From: Stropharia rugosoannulata | Lineage: Eukaryota > Basidiomycota > Agaricomycetes > Agaricales > Strophariaceae | Direction: 5' to 3' | Length of the DNA stretch: 64,000 bases | Assembly: GCA_028532985.1 (NCBI GenBank) | Contig: JANCIK010000011.1 | Location: forward strand, 2,480,001 to 2,544,000 | Shown: piece by piece, positions 11,925 to 22,530 of the stretch | Layout: each line of letters opens with the position of its first letter | Position numbering within the stretch: position 1 is the stretch's first letter | Made by a program: the position numbers and the translations under genes | Notes under the pieces: model-generated | Databases searched by the model: none | Told to the model about the DNA's origin: nothing | What the model saw: only the letters and a program-made list of their open reading frames with translations

Positions 11925-12875
11925 AACAAAAAAACAGGTTCACAAGTAATTGAGTGCTGTTGCTTGAGAGCCAAGATAACAGAAGCTCAAAAGCACAAAT
12001 AACAGATGCTTGAGTGCTAAAACAGGTGCCTCAGCAGCAGCACTTGAGAGCCAAGAAAAAGGGGCTCAAAAGGCGAGATAAAAGACATTTGAATGCTGAG
12101 AAAACAGGCACTTGAAAGCTGAGATAACAGATGCAAAAGAGTGGAGAAGGGTGCTTGAGTGCTAAGAAAACAGGTGTTCGAGAGCTGAGATAAAAAATGC
12201 TTGAGTGCCACAAAAACAGGTGCTTGAAAGCCGAGATAAAAGACAGTTGAACACTATGAAAACAGGTGCTCAGAAGCCGAGAAAACAGGCAATCAAAAGC
12301 CGAGACAATAGGCGCTTGAAAGCCGAGAAAACAGGCAATCAAAAGCCGAGACAATAGGCACTCGAAAGCCGAGACAATAGGCAGTCGAGAGCCGAGAAAG
12401 CAGGTACCTGAAGGTGAGATAAAAGACAATTGAAAGCCGAGACAGCAGGTGCTTGAGAGCCAAGAAAACAGGTGCTCGAAAGCCGAGAAAACAGGTACTC
12501 GAAAGCCGAGACAATAGGCACTCGAAAGCCGAGACAATAAGCACTCGAGAGCCAAAAAAACAGGTGCTTGAAGGCGAGATAAATAACAATTAAATGTTAA
12601 GAAAACAGGTGCTCAAAAGCCGAGACAGCAGGTGCTCGAGAGCCAAGAAAACAGGAACTCGAAAGCCGAGAAAACAGGCACTCGAAAGCCGAGACAATAA
12701 GCACTCGAGAGCCGAGAAAACAGGTGCTTGAAGGCGAGATAAAAAAAACAATTAAAAGCCGAGACAGCAGATGCTCAAGACCTAAGAAAACAGGCACTTG
12801 AAAGCCGAGCCAACAGGTGCTCGAAAGCCAAGAAAGCAGGTGCTCGAAGATTGAGGGCTGAAACAATAAGCACTC
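11925..12875 (-). repeat. Right arm 23-bp satellite array (inverted)
   Basis: Reverse-oriented copies of the same unit (plus strand reads AAAGCCGAGA.AACAGG), about 40 units, so the arm is longer than the left one. Adjacent DNA at 12970-13080 carries two copies of a different short block ending CGGCCCCCAT. Confidence 0.8.
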
Positions 12876-13124
12876 AAGAGCCCATTAATCCATGACCACC
12901 AATATATACATTGCTGCTCACTTATGTGGATGGATTGGAAGGACAGGCCATTTATTTATATAACCAACTGCTGTAGGTAATACACAAGGGGTACTGTCGG
13001 CCCCCATTTGCTAAGCGACCGCCGTAGGTAATGTGGGGAATATTATCGGCCCCCATATATAAACTGGGGAGGGTCTCCCTGGACCTGTATGACTCGTATA
13101 CAGTGTATATTTCTTATTTAGGAC

Positions 13125-13228
13125 ATGTTCTTGAGGGAACGAGGGATTTCCCTCGACCCGGATCATACGACTACACTGGGATGGTTCCCTGGACCGTATG
13201 GTACGGTCCTATGTAGCTACACTATGTG
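13125..13228 (-). repeat. Right terminal inverted repeat
   Basis: Mirror of the left terminal repeat, followed at once by CTGATTT (13229-13235). Confidence 0.75.
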
Positions 13229-13235
13229 CTGATTT

Positions 13236-13669
13236 GCCATTGACTCTGGCAGATTCTCGTTTAATTTCCCCTGTACGATATATATGGAATGTATTGATAT
13301 ATATATATGAAGATTGGTACATTCACGCTATCACTGCAATGTCCTCGCAAAGGTGATTACTTGAGGCCTAACTTCAGACCTCAGGGCACCAAGTTATACT
13401 GGTCCTGGGTAGCCAATAGTATCAAAGGTTTAAAAGAAACTTCAAAAACATACTTAGGCGCTAAATGCCAAAGAAAAAGGGAGTCAATCTTGGCCATCAT
13501 TGATTCATCAAACTATCAGACTAAGTGCACTTCGCTCCGGCTGACCTTTGACACCGATGTCTGAACAGCTATTAGTAGTTAAGTAGAAGGCGACGTGCAT
13601 GAGAACACTACTATCTACTGGTTATATCCTTCCTTCTTTACTTCTTCCTAGTTGCAATGCTTTTCCTCG
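13236..13669. other. Upstream region of NLR copy 1
   Basis: No gene seen. The last 60 bp, pyrimidine-rich, match the DNA just before the start of NLR copy 2 (17295-17364), so they probably hold the promoter-proximal region of the duplicated gene. Confidence 0.4.
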
Positions 13670-16412
13670 ATGGATTCCACCAAACCAATCACTGATGTAG
13701 TCCCTCATGCACATTCTGCTCATTTTTTCACCAATTCCAAGAGCACAAGTATTTATGGCAGTAATTTTATGGCTGTGGGGGTGGTGAATAACCGAATCAG
13801 TGGGCGCAACACCAAAGGTAGCTATATTCGAGTCGTATGTCATCTTTTAACTTATCGTATCAAAAAGATCCTTTCGAACATTTGCAAGAACATGTAGCAA
13901 CATCAGCTTTCCACAACTCTGCAATGAGAATAAATCCACCCCGATGCCACCGAAATACTAGGGTCGCAGTGATAGATGGTATCTTCAAATGGATATCGAA
14001 GGAAACGGAAACGACAAGAGAAGAAATGATGCTCTGGCTAACGGGTGCAGCAGGTGCAGGAAAAAGTGCAGTTGGCCAATCGGTCGCCGAGATGTGCTCT
14101 GAACGCGGTGTCCTTACCGCTAGTTTCTTTTTCTCCCGCACAGACGCCACACGGAACTCCAGTGCACAAGTAATTCCAACGCTGGCTTATCAGCTGGTCA
14201 AGCTAGTCCCCTAATTAAAAACGCCGTCCTTGGAGCAATCGAGTCCAATCCACTAATATTCCAGCAATCCTTTGAGGCACAAGCGGAGGAACTTATTTTC
14301 CAACCGCTCGCAGTCTTGAAACAATCACACGTATCTTGGAAAATGCTCATCATCATTGACGGGGTTGATGAATGCACTGAAGATGTACAGCAAAGCAATA
14401 TGGTTCTAACAATAGCAAAATTACTACTGATAAAGAACTTGCCGCAAGTTATGGTCATGTTCAGCAGCCGCGAGGAACATAGATTGAAGATGGCTTTCAA
14501 CAAAGTAGTCGACATTGTTCATCCTATACATCTGGACGAGCGATACCTCCCACAGTCCGACATCCGGTTGTTTCTATCAGAATCCTTCCTAGAGATCAAG
14601 AGGACTCATCCGTTTCGTCATTTTCTTGATTACCGATGGCCAGAGGATCACGTCCTCGAAGAAATAGTACAGAAGTCGTCGGGCCAATTTATCTATTCAG
14701 CTGTTGTCATGAAATTTCTCTTTATGCCGGACTCCAATCCTGCTCAGCAGCTGGAAATTGTACGCGGGCTTCGTCCGTCGGGTAAAGAGTCGCCGTTTGC
14801 TCAGCTCGATACGCTTTATCGACATATATTTTCTGGCGTCAAAAGACTCGAGCTCGTTATGGCAATTCTAGCGTATATTATTCTTGGAGATGATCCAAAT
14901 CTAATTTCACTCTCGAGGCTTCTGGGCGTGCCCCAATCCGAACTGGAGGTATCACTGGTCGCGCTGTCGTCTGTAATCTCATGCCAAAGAAAGGACAATC
15001 ATCCCCCGACTATCGTACTCCTTCACGAGTCCATGACGGACTTCTTTCTGGATAAAAAAAGATCGGGTGACAAGTACTATCTCGACGCATCAACCTGGAG
15101 CAACTTTCTTCTTATTCGTTGGTTCCACAATGTCGGCTCTGATCGAACCGAGTGTAACTATTATTTATTCTGAAGATGAATATTCCATATAGCTGACTAC
15201 AGTCTCGTTTAGCAAAACATTTCAGTGATAACAGTCATGCTATCGCGAAGCTTCTACGATATGCAACTGGGAGCAAAGAACTACGGGACGGTGTCATGAA
15301 CTTCAACCCAGAGAACGTATCTCACAATATGCTAGTCGATTTTCTCGGAGGGATTCAAAAAATAGTATGTGAATCTACTATGGCGCGAAGGGACGACAAC
15401 TGAATATGATGATTACAAGGACTTCGATGACGATGGTGCAGCATACCTACATCAATTGCGTCTGTGCACTCGGGTTCTCTGGGGACTTGACCCTGGACTA
15501 TTGTGCGCATTGCTGGATTCCGGCCATAGTACCATCGTCATAATGTCGGTAATTGCAAGTGAAATACGCCAGACCCGGGAAGGACGAGCAACGACGGCAA
15601 GGGAAGAGGAACACGATCGCAAAGCACGGCTGGGGAATTTAGAAATGAAGGAGAGAGAGATGCAAAGGACAGCATTTCGTGAATTTGACGAGCGCGAGCG
15701 AAAAAGGCGAGCTGAAGAAAGGCTAAAATATGATCGAGCCGAGTCTCTCAGACGTAAAACAGAGAGGAAGGACTTTGATGAGAGGGAGCAAATCAAAAGG
15801 AGTCAAGAGCGAAATCTATACGTTGAACAGGAGATTAAATGGCGTGAGGAAGAGAGAAATAGATTTTACACAGCGGAGGCAAAAAGGCGGAAAGAGGAGA
15901 GGAGAGATTATTACTCGCAGGAAGAAGCAAGACGCGAAGAACTAAAGGCTCTCAGCGAAAAGCAAGAGGAGGTGAGGAGAGAACTAGCCAGGCGGGAATC
16001 TGATAAAGCCGAAGAAGAGAGGCGCGTAGCAATCCAGAAAGAATTTGACGAGCTAGAGGAAAGCAGGAGAGAGGCTACCAGGCAGGACTTTGACAAAGCA
16101 GAAGAAGAGAGACGTGCAGCTATCCAGAAAGAATTCGAAATGCAAGAGGAGACCAGGAGAGAAGCGATTAGGCAGGAGTTTGATCGAGCGGAAGAAGAGA
16201 GACGCACAGCTATCCAGAAAGAATTTGACGAGCTAGAGGAGAATAGGAGAGAGGCAACCAAGCGGGAGTTTGATAAAGCAGAAGAAGAGAGACGCGCAGG
16301 TATCCGGAAAGAATTCGACATCATGCAAGAGGCGGCTAGGGAGTCAGCCAATGTTCCCAGTGGTCCTCGACAAAAGGCATCATTGTGGTCACGATTGAAG
16401 CGACAAGGCTGA
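13670..16412 (+). pseudogene. NACHT coiled-coil NLR, copy 1, frame-broken
   Basis: Exons 13670-13817, 13868-15153, 15213-15364 and 15420-16412, at the same intron positions as copy 2. N-terminus about 50 residues with SIYGSNFMAVGV; then DPFEHL, P-loop GAAGAGKS, Walker B MLIIIDGVDEC, the LRPSGKESPFAQLD/LYRHIF region and a winged-helix-like LHESMTDFFLDKKRS. The C-terminal exon is a charged coiled coil with about 3.7 copies of a 30-residue repeat (DKAEEERR.AIQKEF) and ends WSRLKRQG. Compared with copy 2, one base is missing in a C run near 14207-14211, giving a stop at once. A 59-nt stretch, 14206-14264 (GTCCCC..TTCCAG), could be spliced out in phase and would skip the break, so the gene may still work. 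Fungal NLRs act in non-self recognition and cell death; that role is inferred. Confidence 0.7.
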
Positions 16413-16607
16413 GTTACTTCCGTATAACAGAAATGTATTACATACTTCTTACATTATTAGTATTATTACAATCAAATTAGAACACTTATAGTTCGTGTGG
16501 ATTTTTGTGGAAATTATTTCATCCATTCATTTCGTTACAGCATTTCTTGTAAGTATCAGTTGTGCAAACTTATTTTTTCCATCAGAGATGTTTATTGTGT
16601 CCCGCGA

Positions 16608-17015
16608 TTAAACAGAAGACAGGATGCCTGAAAGAAGTCCGTTGCGCCCATGTGTGATGCCGTGGAAATGATGACGCTCTCCTAAGAGAGGGAAGAGAGA
16701 CCCGGGAGGGTAACTGATGGGTGAACCATAGACCGATACTTGAAGTGACTCCGGATGAACAACTGACCCGTCAGCCTTGCGTAGAAGACAGTCAGTACTA
16801 TATTAATGCAGAGGTTAAGTTACATGCAACACTAACCTTCTGCACACGCCAATGTAGTTGCTGGCTCAAATACGGTTCAATGACACCAGGATCCAGTGAC
16901 GGGAGCCCTGCGTGGTTCACGATATACTGAGTTAGGTGTACGAACCCTTCAACAACGACGTCGGCCTGGTTGCGGCAGTTAGCGCAGTTTTCGGCGACGC
17001 TGAAGTTGACAAACG
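16608..17015 (-). pseudogene. Tyrosinase 3' fragment
   Basis: Matches the last two exons of the tyrosinase gene at 20287-22530: final exon 16775-16608 (168 nt, same length) and the 3' part of the exon before it (from 16837 up to about 17012, encoding [13 protein letters not shown]). It stops at the duplication junction with no start, copper sites or upstream exons. It cannot make an enzyme. A 3-nt insertion near 17002 relative to the full gene shows drift. Confidence 0.8.
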
Positions 17016-17364
17016 GTACCAAGTTTGAAGTGTATGTGTATTCGAGGCCCTGGGGTTAAATATTGAAAATTTTATCTAGGGTCTCAGGGGATTAGGTCTG
17101 TGCCTTTGGTGGATTGGGAAGCTGAATATATATGGAAAGAGAAGATTAAACTCCTACGGGCGCTAAATCAAGGCTGCAGCGAACAACCCCAACGAGCATC
17201 AGCTGACAACTGACACCGCCTCTAGAGTTAACAGGCTGCTTAGTCACACAGGCAGTGCGACAGTATCGCTGGCATCCTGTTTTACGTTGGGGTTTCTACT
17301 CCTTGCCACTCTTCTTGATTTGCTTCTTCCTTACAATTTGTTGCCATGCTTCTCTTAGTTATTA

Positions 17365-19865
17365 ATGGATCCCACTAGGCTAACCATTGACTTACCATCT
17401 CCATCTTCTGTTACACATTTTTTTGCTAATGCCAATAGTCCGAGTATACATGGGGGTCAATTTTACGCTGTCGGGGTGATGAATAGCGCAGTTGGCGGGC
17501 GTGACACTAAAGGTGTTTTACTTTAAGCGTTCAAATGTAGTGGTTCTAATACTATATCTACAAGATCCGTTCGAACACTTGCAAAGGCATGTAGCAACGT
17601 CAGCTTTCCATAACTCTGCAATGAGGGTAGATCCACCCCGGTGCCATCAGAATACTAGAGCGGCAGTGATAGAGGATATCTTTAATTGGATATTGCGACA
17701 GGCGACGAGGGAGGACATGATCCTCTGGCTCACTGGCGCAGCGGGCGCAGGGAAGAGTGCAATCGGGCAGTCTATCGCCGAGCTGTGCACTGAGCGCGGT
17801 ATCCTTGTCTCTAGTTTCTTCTTCTCTCGCACAGACATCACGCGGAACTCAGTTGAAAAGGTAATCGCAACGCTGGTTTACCAGCTCATCCTCCTAGTTC
17901 CCGTCATAAAGAGCAGCATCCTCCAGACGATCGAGTCCAACCCCCTTATATTCAAGCAATCCTTCGAGGCGCAAGCAGACGAACTAATTTTCCGACCCCT
18001 TGTGTCTTTGGAACAATCGCATGTATCCTGGAAATTGCTCATCATTATTGACGGCGTTGATGAGTGTAGGGAAGATGCTCAGCAAAACAATATGGTTCTG
18101 GCGATGGCCAAGTTGCTACAGGGAAGGAATTTACCGCTTATGGTCCTGTTCGGTAGCCGTGAAGAACATAGGCTCAGGATGACCTTTAATTCTCTTAAGA
18201 GCGTCGTCCGCCATGTACCTCTGGACGAACGATATCTCCCGCAGGCGGACATCCGTTTATTCATATTTGAATCTTTCATGGAAATTAAAGGCACCCATCC
18301 ATTCACTCATCTGCTTGAAAATGGCTGGCCAGAGGATGAAGTCCTGGAAGGAATAATTCAGAAGTCGTCCGGTCAATTTGTCTACGCAGCGGTCGTTATG
18401 AAATTTCTTTCTATGCCCGACTCAAATCCTGCTCAGCAGCTAGAGATAGTTCAAGGTTTGCGTCCATCGGGTGAAGAGACACCATTTGCTCAGCTAGACG
18501 CGCTTTACCGGCATATATTCTCTTGCGTCAAGAACCTCCATCTCGTCATGTCTATTTTGGCGTACGTAATTCTTGGGGACGATCCTAATTTGTTCTCGCT
18601 TTCGAGGCTTTTAGGCTTACCGCAGTCGGAGTTGGAAGTGGCACTGGCAGCGTTAACATCTGTAGTTATATGCCGAAGAAGGCAATATGAACCTCCATCT
18701 GTAGTATTTCTTCATGAGTCTATGACGGACTTTTTCCTGGATAAAAAACGGTCGGGGGCTTGCTATATTGACGCTTCAACGTGGAGTAATCACTTCCTTC
18801 TTCTTTGGTTCCAGAAAGTTGACTCTGATCAAAGCCTCGGTAAGTGATACATCCTATGCCCGCTGGAAAGAAACCATAGCTGATCATGACTTACTGTCTC
18901 TAGTCATACATTTGAATGACAATTGCCGTGCTATCACAAAGCTTTTGCGGTACGCCACTGGAAGTACTGAGCTTCGCGAAAGTGTGATGAACTTCAAACC
19001 GGTGTATGCGTATCGCCATATGCTTGTGGATTTTCTAACAGGGATTCAACAAATCGTAAGCAGTTATTGTAGAGTGCTATGCTGCCGAATTCTAAAATAT
19101 TACATTTGTACGAAGGATTTCGAAGACGAAGGCAAAGCATACCAACATCAATTGGAGGCATGCACACGAGTCCTTTGGGGAATTGACCCAGCACTACTGG
19201 GTCCCCTGTTGGACTCAGAACACGATGTTTTCGTCCTAATGTCCATCATTGAAGATGAGATAAAACAAACTCAGGATGCAAGAGCCTCGGAAGCAAAAGA
19301 GCAAGAGACTGTCCGGAAAGCCCAACGGGAAAAACTAACAAAGAAGGAGATCGGACAGCAGAAGACAGCACTTCGTGAATTCGACGAGCGCGAGGGGGCG
19401 CGGCGTATCGAAGAAAGGCTCAAATATGACCTGGATGAAGCACAGAAGCGGAGGAAGGAACGTCAAGACTTCCAAGAGCGAGAGGAAGTTAGAAGGGAAC
19501 ATGAGCGAAAGCTGTATGAGTTACAGGAGACTGAAAGGCGCGACAAGGACCGGAAGGAATATGACGCAGCAGAAGTGGCACGGCGAGAAGCAGAGAGGAG
19601 AGAGTTTTACTTGCAAGAAGGAGTTAAACGCGAACAATGGCGACGGCAAGAAAAACTTAAGATTCTTGAAGAGCAGGAGGAGGACAGGAGAGAAGCAGCC
19701 AAGAGGGAATTTGATATACAGGAAGAAGAGAGGCGCGAAGCTATCCGAAGAGAATTCGACATGCAAGAGGCGGCTAGAAGAGAGGCGGCTATAAACGCCA
19801 CGGCAATTGCTCCTCAACGAAAGTCATCAGTTTGGTCACGATTGAGAGGGAACAGAAATAAGTAA
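17365..19865 (+). CDS. NACHT coiled-coil NLR, copy 2, intact
   Basis: Four exons: 17365-17512, 17565-18839, 18904-19055, 19116-19865; product 774 residues. The start is the ATG of MDPTRLTIDLPSPS, which gives exon 1 the same 148 nt as copy 1. Domains: residues 1-50, a Gly/Phe motif SIHGGQFYAVGVMN; 51-430 NACHT P-loop NTPase, with P-loop GAAGAGKS at 107-114 and Walker B LLIIIDGVDEC near 207-217, sensor-like FGSREEHR; a winged-helix-like part ending LHESMTDFFLDKKRSG; linker; about 590-755 a charged coiled coil of 15-residue periods (EERREAIRREFDMQE); basic tail SSVWSRLRGNRNK. It lacks WD40, ankyrin or TPR repeats usual in fungal NLRs. Probable role: cytosolic non-self or stress sensing that oligomerises on nucleotide binding (family knowledge); ligand unknown. 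Confidence 0.85.
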
Positions 19866-20286
19866 TGTAGAGTAGCATAGCATTCTTACCAATTTAACAT
19901 AGGTTAAAGATTCTCAAAGAGTCCTAGACAACATGTCTACAAGACTACCCATTACAACTTGCAGGTTGCTTTATTTGCTGAGAGTTTCAACGGGTTCATA
20001 GTCAATTTTCTGGAAAAGTCAGAGATCGGCACCTGCTTGTTTGTGTATCAGAATCAAACTGAGGAGAGAATTACCGAGAGCAACCCATTGCAACCAAGCG
20101 TAATGCCATGGAAATGGCGACGCTCTCCCGAGAGGTCCAGACTATTATTGAAATATTAACACTTATATAGTTTGTGTGGATTTTTGTGGAAACTGTTTCA
20201 TCCATTCATTTTGTTACAATATTTCTTGTCAGTCTCAATTGTGCAAACTCCTTTCTTCCATCAGAGGTGTCCATTGTCTCCCACGA
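19866..20286. other. Convergent intergenic, NLR 2 and tyrosinase
   Basis: 3' flanks of two convergent genes. The part after about 20160 matches 16480-16607 downstream of NLR copy 1. No gene. Confidence 0.5.
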
Positions 20287-22530
20287 TTAAACGGAAGACA
20301 GGATACCTGAAAGAAGTCCGTTGCGGCCATGTGTGATGCCGTGGAAATGATGACGCTCTCCTAAGAGAGGGAAGAGAGACCCGGGAGGGTAACTGATGGG
20401 TGAACCATAGACCGATACTTGAAGTGACTCCGGATGAACAACTGACCCGTCAGCCTTGTGTAGAAGACAGTCAGTATATTAATGCAGAGGTAAGTTATAT
20501 GCAACACTAACCTTCTGCACACGCCAATGTAACTGCTGGCTCAAATACGGCTCAATGACACCAGGATCCAGTGACGGGAGCCCTGCGTGCTTCACGATAT
20601 ACTGAGTTAGGTGTACGAACCCTTCAGCAACGACGTCGGCCTGGTTGCGGCAGTTAGCGCAGTTTTCGGCGACACTGTTGACAAACGCATGGTGCGCGCC
20701 CACAAAGGTTGGGCTGACGTGCCATTCTTCCGGATTCTCGGGGACACCGCCGATGAAAAGCAGGACAGAGAAGCTGCTTCCGAGCTCGAACTTCTTGAAC
20801 GAGATGCGCGCTGTCCAGTCGTACAAAACGCGGTCGTTGTGGCCGAAGTGTGGCAAATGTCCTGAAGGTGCGGGCGATGCCTGGTGTGACACGGGCACAG
20901 CAGGTTCTGCACTGGACACATGAGCTGGTGCTGCAGGAGCGGCGGGGGCAGCGGCGGGAGTAGGAGCAGTGGGGGCCGCTTTCTCGACCGGGACCTTCGC
21001 GGCCAGAGCCTCGGTAGTCGTATCGGCGCCCTGAGAAGAGAGAGAAGCAGGGGCCGGAGTGGTCAGAGCGTTAAAGAAGCCAAAAATAGAGGAGCCATAG
21101 AGTTGGTTAACTTTATTCCCAATGGCACGTTGTACCGCCGACGCATTTCCTAAGTCAAGGTGGTTGAACTCAGGATAGGTGTACCCGAGCTTGGTAGTAT
21201 CTGTAACCGCGCTCGAAGCCCAGAAAGTGGTTTCGGTGTTCGAGAACGGTGTCAGGGCTTTATGATGTATGTATGTTAGAATTCATGTACCTATTAACGA
21301 GAAGAATGGCATATACGCACGTGTGGTCTTGTCTACAGGGGCTTGAGGAGGGAGGATAAATGTACCATCCTCAGAGTCTCCCGGAGTAACCCAAACATTG
21401 GGGTTGAGAGCCGACCAGAGAGAAAGCAACCTGTCTACGTTGGTGTGGTGCAAGAAGAAAATGGGGTCCATCGCTAGCGTGTTACGAATGAGCGCTCTGT
21501 TGAATGAATACTATGACTTATGAAACTTACCAGCAACAGCGGGGTTGGACATGTGCCCCCTCCCTCCAACATCGACATGGATGCCGTCGTGGATGGCTTC
21601 CAAGCTGTTACTGGTGCTTCCACCGTCGCCTTCAGTGTGGTTGCTGAACGCAGCCCAAGTATGTACGCGGGTCAGCATGCTGTAGGTGCTGCTCGTGATG
21701 TCCGTCTGCGCTGCATGTAAGACACTAGTTGCTGTAAGAAAAAATCAAATATATACAATTCGTTGAATGTACTCACCGCTTCAGTCGCGTCACATCGTCA
21801 GTGGCATTCGGGAGCGTGCTGTTTGGCTGCCTCAGCGTCGTCTGCCAGTGATTGTACGGCGCCCTGAAGGATGGGTCGATCGGGTGGAATTTGTAGTGGT
21901 AGAGAGGATTGTCCGCCAAAGTCTTCCGCCCGTTGGGTGTAGTGATCTGAACTTGCTTGAGTGCGATGACCTGATCGGGCGGGACGGAATTGACAGCCCA
22001 ATCCCAGTACGGCTGCCTCAAATTCGCAGCGGCCTCTACCCACGCAGCCTTGTCCTCTGTTGTGTATGTCGCAGCAATGCGCTGCGCATGAGATTGTATG
22101 AGTTGCTATTGGACAGATTAAAATTAGTATGAAGACAGTGAATAGCTGCTTAAAAGCGCACTTCATATAGCAGAACGTAAGGGCGGTGCCATGTGGGGAA
22201 GAGGACTGACCCATGGGTGCAGTAGCCTCCCCATTGGGCATTGGGGTCCCATGGTTGATCACCGGTGATACCATCCCAGGGGACATATGGTTGACCATGA
22301 ATGCCGCCGATTTGGAAGAACGATTTGACATCATTTTGAGTCTCAGAGCTCATGGCCTCTGTTGGTTAAAGACAAAGTGAGCATAACTCTGTAATCACAT
22401 CTCACAGTAACTGATACTGACGCAGTGCTTGAACATAGAGGGAAAAGAATTTGTCATTTTTGACGAAATCGTTGATTTCAAGGCGACTTGCGACAGTGCC
22501 TGTAACACCAGTGATGACGACTCTAGACAT
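20287..22530 (-). CDS. Tyrosinase (polyphenol oxidase)
   Basis: Seven exons: 22530-22422, 22358-22162, 22105-21777, 21724-21531, 21473-21321, 21257-20512, 20454-20287; product 631 residues, normal for fungal tyrosinases with a C-terminal cap. It oxidises monophenols and o-diphenols (tyrosine, DOPA) to quinones, the entry to melanin. CuA site: [10 protein letters not shown], then [15 protein letters not shown], in which the Cys-Thr-His bears the thioether typical of the family. QPYWDWA follows. Cu[18 protein letters not shown] and [14 protein letters not shown]. After a Pro/Ala-rich linker comes the C-terminal domain ([26 protein letters not shown]), normally cleaved for activation. No signal peptide, so cytosolic. 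The last exon, past a GTTAGT donor, ends [13 protein letters not shown]. Its 3' end was copied to 16608-17015. Confidence 0.93.

Larger units (their letters stand above)
10336..13228. mobile_element. Foldback transposon of inverted 23-bp satellite arms
   Basis: Terminal inverted repeats of about 100 bp (both ends read CA..TAGTGT.GCTACA, then CATACGGTCCAGGGAACCA and GGGTCGAGGGAA) flanked by CTGATTT. Inside, a left array (about 10826-11365) and a right array in reverse orientation (about 11925-12875) of a degenerate 23-bp unit (TATTGTCTCGGCTTTCGAGTGCC type) surround an AT-rich core of about 560 bp. A block of about 300 bp is almost letter-perfect between arms (10911-11205 versus 12300-12589 reversed). 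No transposase frame is present; the many open frames are satellite translations. Non-autonomous. TIRs starting with CA and a 7-bp direct repeat are close to, but not the same as, hAT elements with 8-bp duplications, so the superfamily is open. Confidence 0.8.
9767..17015 (+). repeat. Tandem duplication, copy 1
   Basis: Unit: upstream DNA, NACHT-coiled-coil gene (13670-16412), then the 3' end of a tyrosinase gene (16608-17015, minus strand). The junction with copy 2 is sharp: tyrosinase homology ends at TTGACAAACG (17006-17015) and the next bases GTACCAAG repeat the left end of this unit. Copy 1 is longer than copy 2 mainly because of the foldback element at 10336-13228. Confidence 0.75.
17016..20687 (+). 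repeat. Tandem duplication, copy 2
   Basis: Begins with GTACCAAG like copy 1 at 9767, carries NLR copy 2 and runs into the tyrosinase gene; homology with copy 1 ends inside tyrosinase exon 6. The 17016-17364 stretch is upstream DNA of NLR copy 2 with no gene. Confidence 0.75.

Noticed and set aside
15452..16351. Long minus-strand Ser/Leu-rich frames opposite the NLR coiled coil
   Set aside because: Shadow frames: complements of Glu/Arg-rich codons give Ser/Leu runs.
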